From NCBI GenBank assembly GCA_964643075.1, contig CAZXQO010000009.1, positions 1-64,000 of the forward strand: a stretch of 64,000 nt of DNA. The letters run 5' to 3'. Shown here one piece after another: positions 6,421-13,876 of this stretch (positions within the stretch are counted from its first letter, which is position 1; every line of letters begins with the position of its first letter). A model generated the notes under the pieces. It saw only the letters and a list, made by a program, of their open reading frames with translations. It was not told where the DNA came from and did no database searches. Both the position numbers and the translations under genes were made by a program. This DNA is from Desulfocucumis sp964643075. Its GTDB lineage: Bacteria; Bacillota; Desulfotomaculia; Desulfotomaculales; Desulfocucumaceae.

Positions 6421-7527
6421 ATGAGTGAAATTGTTCGCGGCAGATCCAGGGGCGGGTACCTTACAGTTGAAAATTACATAGAAGACGGACTACTCGAAAT
6501 AGGAAGTATTGATTTAGCAGGATTTTATGGTGCCCTAAAAAGATTTGTGGATAGGCGGGAATGTGTAGAGGGAAATACCGCTATGCCATGGACAGTTGAG
6601 CTATTTTGCAGTAAATTTAAAATCGGCAAACAGAGGTTTTACAGGTTATCGGAGATGTTATGGCAAGTTGGGTTATTGGATGTTGCAAAGGATTTCGGAG
6701 TTTTAAGTTCTGAAAAAGGTATAATGGGCTGGCGGAACCGGTATGTTGTACACGATTTTCCCGACTATGATGGTCCTCTTCGTTTGGCCAGGGAAGGGTC
6801 GTATAAATATAAGAGAAGCAATACTGATAATACAACATCGGAAGATGAATCTGAACTAAAAATCAATAGAGAGCAAGTCGTTGAAGGTGCTAATGAAGGC
6901 TGCTGCAGTAAAGAAGAGACTTGTGAGATTGAAAATAAAAGCAAAGAGGGGGTATTTCTATATCGGAATACCCCGGAATATATGTTTGGGGGTATTCCCA
7001 CTGCAGGTATACCTGCAGTGGAACGACATATAAAAGACAAGGGATCTAAAACACAAGATACTATAAAAACAAACATTCATCCATCTATCCATCATAATAA
7101 AGATAATGATCGCGCGCGCGCGAAAACCAAAGATAAATTATCTGTGGATAATGTGGATAGTGTGGATTTGAAGGAGGAGTCGCTAGATACGACAATCATT
7201 AAGTCTCTTTTGAAAGCTGCTGGCTTTGAGGGTTCAGAAATGGAAACAGATTATATTGCCCAATGGACTGATAGTTTTCATGTCGACATGATTGAACATG
7301 CCTTGAAAAAATCTGTTTTAAACGGCAAAAAGAACTTGTTTTATGTAGGTGGTATATTCGAAAGTTGGTTGGAAAAAGGCGTAAAAACTATGGAAGAGGC
7401 GGAAAAGGAATCCCGTTACGATTTAAGAGCGAAGGTCAACCAGGGTAAACAAAGCGAAGAAGGGGTTTTAGATCTCCCAGGCCACAATGTATTTGATAAT
7501 TATTTGAAACGTCATGGTGGTGGATGA
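6421..7527 (+). CDS. DnaD-domain replication initiator
   Basis: 368 residues from ATG 6421 (SD GTGGAGG). Residues 1-115 form a phage-replication-protein winged-helix region (DLAGFYGALKRFV...WTVELFCSKFKIGKQRFYRLSEMLWQVGLLDV). A long polar, low-complexity linker (about 130-245) follows, then a C-terminal DnaD/DnaB_2-like domain ending in FYVGGIFESWLEKGVKTMEEAE, which carries the family's YxxxIxxxW signature. Such proteins bind an origin and recruit helicase loader and helicase. The linker-coding DNA holds iteron-like repeats and a 24-bp palindrome (6949-7021), so the origin probably lies inside the gene, as in lambda O. A (CG)n run occurs at about 7110-7120. The start of a broken downstream frame overlaps its end. 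Confidence 0.75.
   Translation: MSEIVRGRSRGGYLTVENYIEDGLLEIGSIDLAGFYGALKRFVDRRECVEGNTAMPWTVELFCSKFKIGKQRFYRLSEMLWQVGLLDVAKDFGVLSSEKGIMGWRNRYVVHDFPDYDGPLRLAREGSYKYKRSNTDNTTSEDESELKINREQVVEGANEGCCSKEETCEIENKSKEGVFLYRNTPEYMFGGIPTAGIPAVERHIKDKGSKTQDTIKTNIHPSIHHNKDNDRARAKTKDKLSVDNVDSVDLKEESLDTTIIKSLLKAAGFEGSEMETDYIAQWTDSFHVDMIEHALKKSVLNGKKNLFYVGGIFESWLEKGVKTMEEAEKESRYDLRAKVNQGKQSEEGVLDLPGHNVFDNYLKRHGGG
6949..7021 (+). other. Putative replication origin inside the initiator gene
   Basis: Within 73 bp are GGGGTATTTC (6949-6958), GGAATACCCC (6965-6974) and GGGGTATTCC (6989-6998). These are one 10-bp iteron in both orientations, followed by a perfect 24-bp palindrome CCACTGCAGGTA/TACCTGCAGTGG (6998-7021). 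The repeats fall in the low-complexity linker, where protein sequence is least constrained. An origin embedded in the initiator gene is a known phage arrangement; function here is inferred. Confidence 0.55.
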
Positions 7528-7687
7528 TTTCTTAACAGAGGATTTGCTCATAACCATGGAATCATGCAGGAAAAGTCTCATGAAGCCGCAAATAAAGAAT
7601 CATGAGAAGGTATGTGATTGACGGTTTGTATATGTCATGAAACCGTGTGAGATGGGAATATTAGCCATGGCGCATAAGGGGGTATGA
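7517..7687 (+). pseudogene. Broken short ORF after the initiator gene (in-frame TGA)
   Basis: From GTG 7517, overlapping the initiator stop, the frame reads VVDDFLTEDLLITMESCRKSLMKPQIKNHEKVCD, hits TGA at 7619-7621, then continues in frame (RFVYVMKPCEMGILAMAHKGV) to TGA 7685-7687. Position suggests the remnant of a DnaC-like helicase loader, the usual partner of DnaD proteins, but the piece is too short to prove it. Confidence 0.35.
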
Positions 7688-7690
7688 TCA

Positions 7691-7966
7691 ATTCGTTGGT
7701 TGCTATACTATGCTGTGATAATTAATATAATTGGGTTCACGATAATGGGATGGGATAAGATGAAGGCCAGAGTCGGTGCATGGAGGATACCGGAGGATAA
7801 TTTAATTCTAATTGCATTGCTCGGTGGTTCCATGGGTATCTTTTTGGGAATTAAAATATTTCGGCATAAAACGCGACATATCAAATTCACAGTCGGGATA
7901 CCGCTTATTTTTTTGCTCCAGGCAGCGGTGGTTGTATTGCTGTTTTTTAGAGGTGTTGATTATTAA
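7691..7966 (+). CDS. DUF1294 small membrane protein
   Basis: About 91 residues. The SD AAGGGGG (7676-7682) best serves a start at ATT 7691 (product IRWLLYYAV...) or TTG 7700; there is no ATG in the 5' part. The protein carries the DUF1294 pattern: GWDKMKARVGAWRIPEDNLILIALLGGSMGIFLGIKIFRHKTRHIKF, with about three membrane segments. Function of the family is unknown. A 5'-truncated second copy (8190-8356) and a tiny third remnant (about 9416-9470) lie downstream. Confidence 0.7.
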   Translation: MRWLLYYAVIINIIGFTIMGWDKMKARVGAWRIPEDNLILIALLGGSMGIFLGIKIFRHKTRHIKFTVGIPLIFLLQAAVVVLLFFRGVDY

Positions 7967-8001
7967 AAAAGTCATATACTGAAAAATATTGTCGTATACC
8001 C

Positions 8002-8179
8002 AAAATAAAGTTGTATACCTTCAACTGCTGAAAACCTGTAAAACAGTTTTTTTTGTCACGCAAAATAAAAATGTATACTAATAAAATCGGCCTGAGAATA
8101 CAACTTTATTTTTTAAGGTGCTCCGCGTGACTGCAGTAAAATCAGCTCTTTGGCCTTCAGTAGTATACAACTTTATTTT
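8002..8179. mobile_element. Inverted-repeat module, MITE or IS scar
   Basis: AAAATAAAGTTGTATAC (8002-8018) is the exact reverse complement of GTATACAACTTTATTTT (8163-8179). Inner variants of the same 17-mer occur at 8062-8078 (forward) and about 8096-8112 (reverse). The 178-bp module contains no transposase. It abuts the truncated second copy of DUF1294 and so may have cut it. Confidence 0.45.
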
Positions 8180-8189
8180 CGGATTACAG

Positions 8190-8356
8190 ATACCGGAGGA
8201 TAATTTGATATTATTTGCATTACTCGGTGGTTCCATGGGTATCTTCCTGGGAATTAAAATATTCCTGCATAAAACGCGACATATCAAATTCACAGTCGGT
8301 GTACCGCTTGTTTTTTGCTCCAGGCAGCGGTGGTTTTATGGCTGTATCATTGAGGA
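8190..8356 (+). pseudogene. Truncated DUF1294 copy
   Basis: DNA closely matching the 3' two-thirds of the intact DUF1294 gene (IPEDNLILFALLGGSMGIFLGIKIF-LHKTRHIKFTVGVPL), with the first part replaced by the inverted-repeat module. The family's RHKTR has become LHKTR, and the reading frame leaves the homology near the end. A further degraded trace of the same 3' region occurs around 9416-9470. Confidence 0.6.
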
Positions 8357-8558
8357 ACCGGTTGGAGTTAAGCAATATATAATACACGTCTAGAAGGGCT
8401 TGATAGTTGGCTAGTTAATAATGGTGTAAAATGTCGAAATATAGTGAAATATGTTTAGAGGAAATAGTTAAATTATATTGGAATATGTTTATAAACATAA
8501 TTGAGCAACTTATTAAAACTATTTACAGTAGCCTTATGGCAAAAAGGGAGGTTGTAAT

Positions 8559-9395
8559 GTGAAAAAAATATTGTTTTTGGTTTTAGCTATATTTTCTTTA
8601 ACTCTGTTTGGGTGTTCGTCAAGTTCAGATCCAGATGCTGTTGCTAAAGAATTTATCAAGAATATCAAGAGTAATAACTACGACAATGCTTATGATATGC
8701 TATTATTGGATGCAGGAGAAAATGATCTGCTTTCAAAAGAGAATTGGAAAATCGCTATGGATAACCGAGCCAAAGAGTTGGGTGATATCAAAGAGATTCA
8801 CTTTGATCCTAAAGAAAAGGTTATAAAACAGAATAATGATATTGTGTATTCCTCCTGGGTAATGCGAAAAGAAAAAGAAGATTTTCATGTATCCCTAACA
8901 AAAACAGATAAAGGATGGCGTGTGCTGCCGGATAATCTATTAGAGAGGAAAATAATAGATGTAAAGTATACTTATAATACATATCAAGGTAACTATGATG
9001 ACTATATTGTCGATGATGCTACTGTTAAGATTAATGACAAGTATCAATTGAAATTCGAACCTACTGGGAAGGTATATAAATTAACTGTATTTCAATATTA
9101 TCCACTAACAAAAATCTCTATTAGTCGCCCTGATTCAGAAGAGATTGTTTCAGATAAAATTAAACAAGAGTATATAATAAAACCAAGTAAAGAACTGGAT
9201 GATAAGATGGTTAGTATACTTGCAAGTATGCATGAAAAATATATAAAGGATGCAGTGGAGGGGTTTGGTTTTGTGAAGAAAAATACTGCTTACCTTCAGG
9301 CAAAAATAGAACCATATAAATCCACAAATTTTATATTTACAAAGGAAAACAGTGACTGGAAATTATTAAATAAAATAACATTTACTACTTATTAA
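8559..9395 (+). CDS. Lipoprotein, DUF4878-like N-terminus
   Basis: 278 residues from GTG 8559 (SD AAAGGGAGG, 8543-8550). A signal peptide with lipobox (LTLFGCSSSS; Cys about residue 19) predicts a membrane-anchored lipoprotein. Residues about 25-130 (PDAVAKEFIKNIKSNNYDNAYDML...WRVLPDNLL) have the NTF2-like DUF4878 pattern found in many Gram-positive lipoproteins. The rest is beta-rich and unrecognised. It is AT-rich and is cargo of the yabG element; possibly an exclusion or surface function, though nothing in the sequence proves that. Confidence 0.7.
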   Translation: MKKILFLVLAIFSLTLFGCSSSSDPDAVAKEFIKNIKSNNYDNAYDMLLLDAGENDLLSKENWKIAMDNRAKELGDIKEIHFDPKEKVIKQNNDIVYSSWVMRKEKEDFHVSLTKTDKGWRVLPDNLLERKIIDVKYTYNTYQGNYDDYIVDDATVKINDKYQLKFEPTGKVYKLTVFQYYPLTKISISRPDSEEIVSDKIKQEYIIKPSKELDDKMVSILASMHEKYIKDAVEGFGFVKKNTAYLQAKIEPYKSTNFIFTKENSDWKLLNKITFTTY

Positions 9396-9980
9396 CTGGA
9401 AAACAAAACATCATGTTGCTTCAACTGGCGGTAGTTTTGTGGCTGTATCATCAAGGAACCAGTTTTTCATGGTAACTGCAACTGGGTCTGGCACACATTC
9501 GTGCTGAGGCTTGATTTGCATGACCCTGAGTGAGTCATGTGGACGGTCATGATTGGTGCCAACACCAACCGGCAGGGAAAGCTTCGGGCTTGACCAAAAA
9601 CCAACATTAAACACAAGAAAATTGTCGGCATTAGAAATATACCAGAAAGTCTTTAATACAATTTTTATCCGTTTGATATGCCATCGGCCTAACTCGTGAC
9701 TTCAGTAACGAGTTAGGCCAATTTATTGGCAATTAAAATTTAGTTGACGTTTTACAGTATACACTTTTATCCAAGATCAAGGCTTTGCCCAGGTTATTCG
9801 CTTTCATCATTCTTTTGTAGTTCACGGATTAATAATAGTATTGCTTTTTTTATGTATTCAAAATTTTCTTCATTATCCCCATATATAGATTCAACCACTA
9901 GCATCCTATCAGCCTCTTTCTGCCCCAGGGAAATCAGGTTATACTATATCTATTCATCTCAGGTAAGGAGGTTGCTGGTT
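9396..9980. other. Gap with DUF1294 trace and long hairpin before the recombinase
   Basis: It holds a short degraded DUF1294 3' trace (about 9416-9470), a CATGAC/GTCATG hairpin (about 9520-9540) and the perfect 12-bp hairpin GGCCTAACTCGT/ACGAGTTAGGCC (9686-9719), which could be a terminator or recombinase regulatory site. The recombinase frame is open from 9744, but that part has no SD and looks non-coding. Confidence 0.5.
9686..9719. repeat. 12-bp perfect inverted repeat
   Basis: GGCCTAACTCGT (9686-9697), 10-nt loop, ACGAGTTAGGCC (9708-9719). No strong T-tract on either side. It lies upstream of the large serine recombinase. Confidence 0.5.
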
Positions 9981-11555
9981 TTGCGCGTGGCATTTTATGC
10001 CAGGGTAAGTACGGACGAACAGGCTGAGCGGGGCAATATACAAAGTCAGGTTGACTTTGCAAAGAAATATTTTGATTTATACGGTCAAACCAATGGAATA
10101 GACGGGTATGAATCATATCTGGATGATGGCGTTTCCGGCATTATTTCTTTAACGGAAAGGCCAGCTGCAGCTAGGATGCTGGCAGACGCAAGATCGGGGA
10201 AATTTCAGATTGTATACGTTTACAGGTTGGACCGGTTGGCCAGGTCGGTTAAGCACGTCCTTGATACATACGAATTTCTTGAAGAGATAAATATATCTCT
10301 TCGAAGTATGACAGAGCCGTTTGACACCAGCACTCCAACCGGAAAGTTTTTCATGACCCTTCTTGCCAGCATTGCTGCATTGGAACGTGATACTATATTG
10401 GAAAGAACTATGCTTGGAAAAGAAAGGGCTGCCAAAGAAGGGCGCTGGTCTGGCGGCCAGTACCCTTACGGATATCGCATCGGCGATGATAGAAAGCTTG
10501 AGATATACGAACCGGAGGCCGAGGTAGTAAGGCTTATTTTTAAGCTTTATTTGGAAGGCATGCGGACAGTGCCATTAGCTGAATATCTTAATGCTCGTGA
10601 TATACCGACACCTACCAATTCAAAGAAGATAAAGCACGTCAGCACAGGTAAATGGCATGCAGGGCATATCAGTATTATATTGAGGAATATGGCTTACATA
10701 GGGAAGTATAAAACTCTACAGTGTTCAAAATATAACAAGGAAGGGGTAACCCTTTATATACCAGCTATTATACCGGAAGAAAATTTTAAGAAAACCCAAA
10801 AAATTATTAATATAAATGCTGATAGGGCTAGGAGTGGGAGAAAAAGAGTGTTTTTATTGCGCGGCATAATTTATTGCGGCCATTGCGGCTACGCCATGAT
10901 TGGAAATAACAGTAGTGGCAGAGTTTATTACCGCTGTGCAAAGCGCACAAGGCACGGCAGTGGTCCGCCCATATGTGATAGCAAACAAATCAAAGCCGAT
11001 CAGTTAGAACAGGTTATATGGAGTGAAATAGTAAACTTCATAAAGAACCCAGGCGATGTAATAAGGATGATACAAGAAAAGATTCAAAAAACATATAAAA
11101 ATACATTGCCTGCAGAAAAAGAAATGAAAGAGATTGACTCGGCAATACTTGAAAAGAAAGCTGCCCGTGGACGGATATTATCACTTGTAGGAAAAGGATA
11201 TGTGGGAGAAGATGAGGCTGGTTCCGAGCTTATGAGTACAAGCCGTGAAATGGAGGTGTTAAAACGCCGGCGCGAGGAATTGTTTGGCCTAATACTGCAA
11301 GCCCAGGAAGAAAAAAATAATGCTACTGATATCGCGGTAGCATTAAATAAATATGAGAACGTTATCAATAATTTAAAGCCGATACCAGAAATAGTAAAAC
11401 TGCTGGTTGAGCGCATTGATATTTATACGGAGACAAAAGATGGTAAACCGTGTCATCGGGCGGATATAAGGTATCGGTTTACTCCGGATTCCCGTGGGTT
11501 GGATTTAGGTGAATCAACACATACCATAACTCAAAACATTTTATTAACGCTGTAA
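9981..11555 (+). CDS. Large serine recombinase of the yabG-intervening element
   Basis: About 524 residues from TTG 9981 (SD AAGGAGG, 9965-9971; TTG 9972 is an alternative). The catalytic resolvase domain starts at once, VAFYARVSTDEQ with nucleophile Ser, and includes VYRLDRLARS and the FMTLLASIAALERDTI helix. A recombinase domain (GGQYPYGYRIGDD...) follows, then a zinc ribbon (YCGHCGYAM...YYRCAKRTRHG...C) and a Leu-rich coiled coil (about 385-470). These enzymes cut attB/attP with a 2-nt core and excise with a directionality factor. Its stop codon (11553-11555) lies inside chromosomal yabG coding sequence, so its last codons come from the target. By analogy with SpoIVCA it probably excises the element during sporulation. 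That is inference. Confidence 0.9.
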   Translation: MRVAFYARVSTDEQAERGNIQSQVDFAKKYFDLYGQTNGIDGYESYLDDGVSGIISLTERPAAARMLADARSGKFQIVYVYRLDRLARSVKHVLDTYEFLEEINISLRSMTEPFDTSTPTGKFFMTLLASIAALERDTILERTMLGKERAAKEGRWSGGQYPYGYRIGDDRKLEIYEPEAEVVRLIFKLYLEGMRTVPLAEYLNARDIPTPTNSKKIKHVSTGKWHAGHISIILRNMAYIGKYKTLQCSKYNKEGVTLYIPAIIPEENFKKTQKIININADRARSGRKRVFLLRGIIYCGHCGYAMIGNNSSGRVYYRCAKRTRHGSGPPICDSKQIKADQLEQVIWSEIVNFIKNPGDVIRMIQEKIQKTYKNTLPAEKEMKEIDSAILEKKAARGRILSLVGKGYVGEDEAGSELMSTSREMEVLKRRREELFGLILQAQEEKNNATDIAVALNKYENVINNLKPIPEIVKLLVERIDIYTETKDGKPCHRADIRYRFTPDSRGLDLGESTHTITQNILLTL

Positions 11556-11851
11556 AAATTGCCCGTACCTTTGAAAAAAATCTGGACGATCTTATTATTT
11601 TTGCTGGGGCCTGCCAATCTTATTACGAGGGGCTGCTGGAAGCCGGCGCCAATTTCGCCAGTTCCCCCAAAAGAGTGCTCATTCATGCCTACGATCCTGT
11701 ATTTGTAATGGAAAAAATCGCTTATACATCAATTTTTGACCCCATTGCTTTAAAGGAAATAATTGCCGGTACCATTACCGGTTTTGACGGTATCGGCGGT
11801 CTGGAAACCCGGGGAAAATACAGGCTGGGCCTACCAAAATCCCCTTATTAA
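11525..11851 (+). CDS. yabG: Sporulation protease YabG, 3' fragment after element insertion
   Basis: In the frame ending TAA 11849-11851 the DNA encodes the C-terminus of YabG: HNSKHFINAVKIAR..., then FAGACQSYYEG, EAGANFASSPKR, DPVFVMEKIAYTSI and GIGGLETRGKYR. YabG is the sporulation-specific cysteine protease that trims coat proteins. There is no start codon or SD, and the frame overlaps the end of the recombinase gene in a different frame by about 30 bp. The 5' half is absent from the window and should lie to the left of the element. In B. subtilis yabG is followed by ispE, as here. The fragment alone cannot work; precise excision would restore the gene. Confidence 0.85.
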   Translation, partial: HNSKHFINAVKIARTFEKNLDDLIIFAGACQSYYEGLLEAGANFASSPKRVLIHAYDPVFVMEKIAYTSIFDPIALKEIIAGTITGFDGIGGLETRGKYRLGLPKSPY

Positions 11852-11928
11852 CTCAAAAAGCTGATGCCGTAACCCTTTCCTGACGTTGGGCATATGATGG
11901 GCTTGAAGGACGTCAAGGAGGGGTTTTA

Positions 11929-12933
11929 ATGGAAAGGCTTTTCAGAACCCTGAAAAAATCCCGTAATGATCTATTAAAAAAGAAAAACGTAATAGGTGTG
12001 GGAGTGGGTTATAAACAGGTTGGTATGGAGCGCACCAGACAGCCGGCACTGATCGTGTTTGTGGAAAAGAAAGAGGCCGCAGGTGAACTGCACCGGGATC
12101 ATGTAATACCCCCCACCGTGGACGGTGTGGTCACGGACGTTATAGAAACCGGTCCGGTAAGGTTGCTGGATATCCGCACCGACAAGGCCCGGCCGGCAGT
12201 GCCGGGCATGAGTATTGGACACTATAAGATTACAGCCGGTACATTCGGCGCGGTAGTACGTGATTTAAAAACCGGAGAGAAACTTATCCTGAGCAATAAC
12301 CACATACTGGCCAATGCCACCGACGGAAAGGACGGCCGGGCAAAAATAGGTGATCCCATATATCAGCCCGGAGCCTTTGACGGTGGCAAAGAAGCGGATC
12401 AAATTGCCACGTTGCTCAGGTACGTGCCGTTGCAGCGTAACGCTGGTGAATCACGGTGTCCGGTAGCCGCAGGAGTGGCCACAGCGGGCAACGCCTTAAT
12501 TCGGCTGTTCAGACCCAATTACGAGATGAAATTTATAAAGTACCGCAACACCGCCAATATAATTGACGCCGCCCTGGCCCGCCCTGTCAGGCCGGACATG
12601 ATCGATGACGATATTCTGGAAATTGGCAGGGTTGAGGGTGTTAAAAAGGTGGAGATTGAGGATAAGGTTCAGAAAAGCGGCCGCAGCAGCAGGCTTACCC
12701 TGGGAGAAGTTACCGCCTTGGGTGCGTCGCTGCAAGTTCAGTTGAACGAAAGCGAGTACGGCGTATTTTCTGATCAGGTGGTTTGTGACATGAAATCGCA
12801 GGGGGGCGACAGCGGCTCACTGGTACTGGATCAGGAAAGACGGGCGGTTGGTTTGCTATTTGCGGGCTCGGAAAAATATACCATATTTAATCAAATAAGC
12901 AATGTACTATCCGCTTTAGAAGTAAGATTTTGA
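11929..12933 (+). CDS. Trypsin-like serine protease-fold protein
   Basis: 334 residues from ATG 11929 (SD AAGGAGGGG). After an N-terminal domain (KKKNVIGVGVGYK...PALIVFVEKK) comes a chymotrypsin-like fold. His in LSNNHILAN, an Asp candidate in NIIDAALARP, and the nucleophile motif GGDSGSLV give a complete triad. There is no signal peptide, so it acts in the cytoplasm, the forespore or on the coat. Proteins of this type occur next to spore genes in Peptococcaceae; the substrate is unknown. It is the first intact gene after the yabG fragment, with 77 bp between. Nearby genes suggest a spore or stress role. Confidence 0.75.
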   Translation: MERLFRTLKKSRNDLLKKKNVIGVGVGYKQVGMERTRQPALIVFVEKKEAAGELHRDHVIPPTVDGVVTDVIETGPVRLLDIRTDKARPAVPGMSIGHYKITAGTFGAVVRDLKTGEKLILSNNHILANATDGKDGRAKIGDPIYQPGAFDGGKEADQIATLLRYVPLQRNAGESRCPVAAGVATAGNALIRLFRPNYEMKFIKYRNTANIIDAALARPVRPDMIDDDILEIGRVEGVKKVEIEDKVQKSGRSSRLTLGEVTALGASLQVQLNESEYGVFSDQVVCDMKSQGGDSGSLVLDQERRAVGLLFAGSEKYTIFNQISNVLSALEVRF

Positions 12934-12999
12934 TAAATGAATACCCCGTTTAGTATGTCCTGCTTAAAGGCCACCGGTGGTTTTTCGGGGGAGGTAGCC

Positions 13000-13392
13000 A
13001 TGGTTGATTATGGGCCTGAATCCAGGGAGGTCGCCATGGCCTTGCTGGGAGAAGATATACCGGCTATCGGCCCCAGGCTAAATAACAGGGCCGAAGCTAT
13101 AAAAACAGTACGCCGTTACATGGGTGCCATTGAAAGGATGGTTAAGGGGCCGGGGATGGTGCCCTACAGGGTAATGTTCGTGAGGCAGCCGGACAGTCGT
13201 TATAAGCTTGTAATCAGGGGGCCGGCTCTGGACCTGGAAATAAATAACGTTGATGAACTTATGGTTAAACGCTTTCAGAAATCTTTCAAAAAAGGGCTTT
13301 TCATTATTACCAGCTTTTTTGAGGATAATGAAATACTGGAATGCCTGGCCCTCACCGAAGGCCTTGGCGCGGTACTGTATTCGCTTCATTGA
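13000..13392 (+). CDS. Hypothetical protein
   Basis: 131 residues from ATG 13000 with SD GGGGGAGGTAG (12987-12997). The in-frame ATG at 12937 lacks an SD and starts just past the protease stop. No signal peptide or membrane segment. The middle reads as an alpha/beta domain (YRVMFVRQPDSRYKLVIRGPALDLEINNVDELMVKRF...LFIITSFFEDNEILE). No family recognised. Close spacing after the trypsin-like gene suggests one operon. Confidence 0.6.
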   Translation: MVDYGPESREVAMALLGEDIPAIGPRLNNRAEAIKTVRRYMGAIERMVKGPGMVPYRVMFVRQPDSRYKLVIRGPALDLEINNVDELMVKRFQKSFKKGLFIITSFFEDNEILECLALTEGLGAVLYSLH

Positions 13393-13730
13393 AATGGCGG
13401 GCCGGGTCGTTCCGGCAATATGATGCAAAACATACCCGCCCGCTTGATTAATTGTAACTGATCTGTCCAAGGTCAAAAGTAACCTAATAGGACCTTCGAC
13501 TTTTGACGCATCTCTGAATGGCATTATATCCCAACTAGCGGTTATTTGGTGTTATATGGTGTTATCGTAATTTAGAGGTGGCTGTATTTGCAAAAAATGT
13601 AGATAAAGATAAAATAATGTATTTGCCACTTGGAATTACCATTTGCTAATATTAGCCTGTGCAATCTTTCCTGTTTGTACAGGCTATGGTTGTTCAGACA
13701 TAGTTTGTATGAGAGGGAGAGATGTGCGTA
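13393..13730. other. Intergenic stretch with hairpins, no gene seen
   Basis: Contains GTCAAAAGT (about 13473) pairing with ACTTTTGAC (about 13498) and, further on, GCCTGTGCAATC...CAGGC upstream of the riboswitch. No supported ORF on either strand. The riboswitch promoter probably lies here, but no clear -35/-10 pair was identified. Confidence 0.4.
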
Positions 13731-13860
13731 AAAAATCGCTGAATCCCAAAATAAAATTTTTTGGGTACGGAGGAACCAATTCTATGGGGTGAATCCATAA
13801 GTATTTATGGTAGGTTTTGTCTTTTTACCGAACCCGTCAGCTAACTCCGGAAGCGTAAAA
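13731..13860 (+). ncRNA. Cyclic di-AMP riboswitch (ydaO/yuaA class)
   Basis: The conserved blocks appear in the expected order: ATCGCTGAATCCC, a hairpin, GGGTACGGAGGAACCAA, GGGGTGAATCC, then CCGAACCCGTCAGCTAAC and a closing GGAAGCG. This is the ydaO-yuaA consensus, which binds two c-di-AMP molecules. It ends 16 nt before the TTG start of the CAP-domain gene, next to its SD (AGAAAGGGG), and no separate terminator is visible, so translational control is possible. In other Firmicutes this class controls wall-remodelling enzymes and osmolyte or potassium transport. Confidence 0.85.
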
Positions 13861-13876
13861 AGAAAGGGGTTTTGCC

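Noticed and set aside
9744..9980. N-terminal extension of the serine recombinase
   Set aside because: No SD, and the sequence precedes the SD AAGGAGG and the conserved YARVSTDEQ start.
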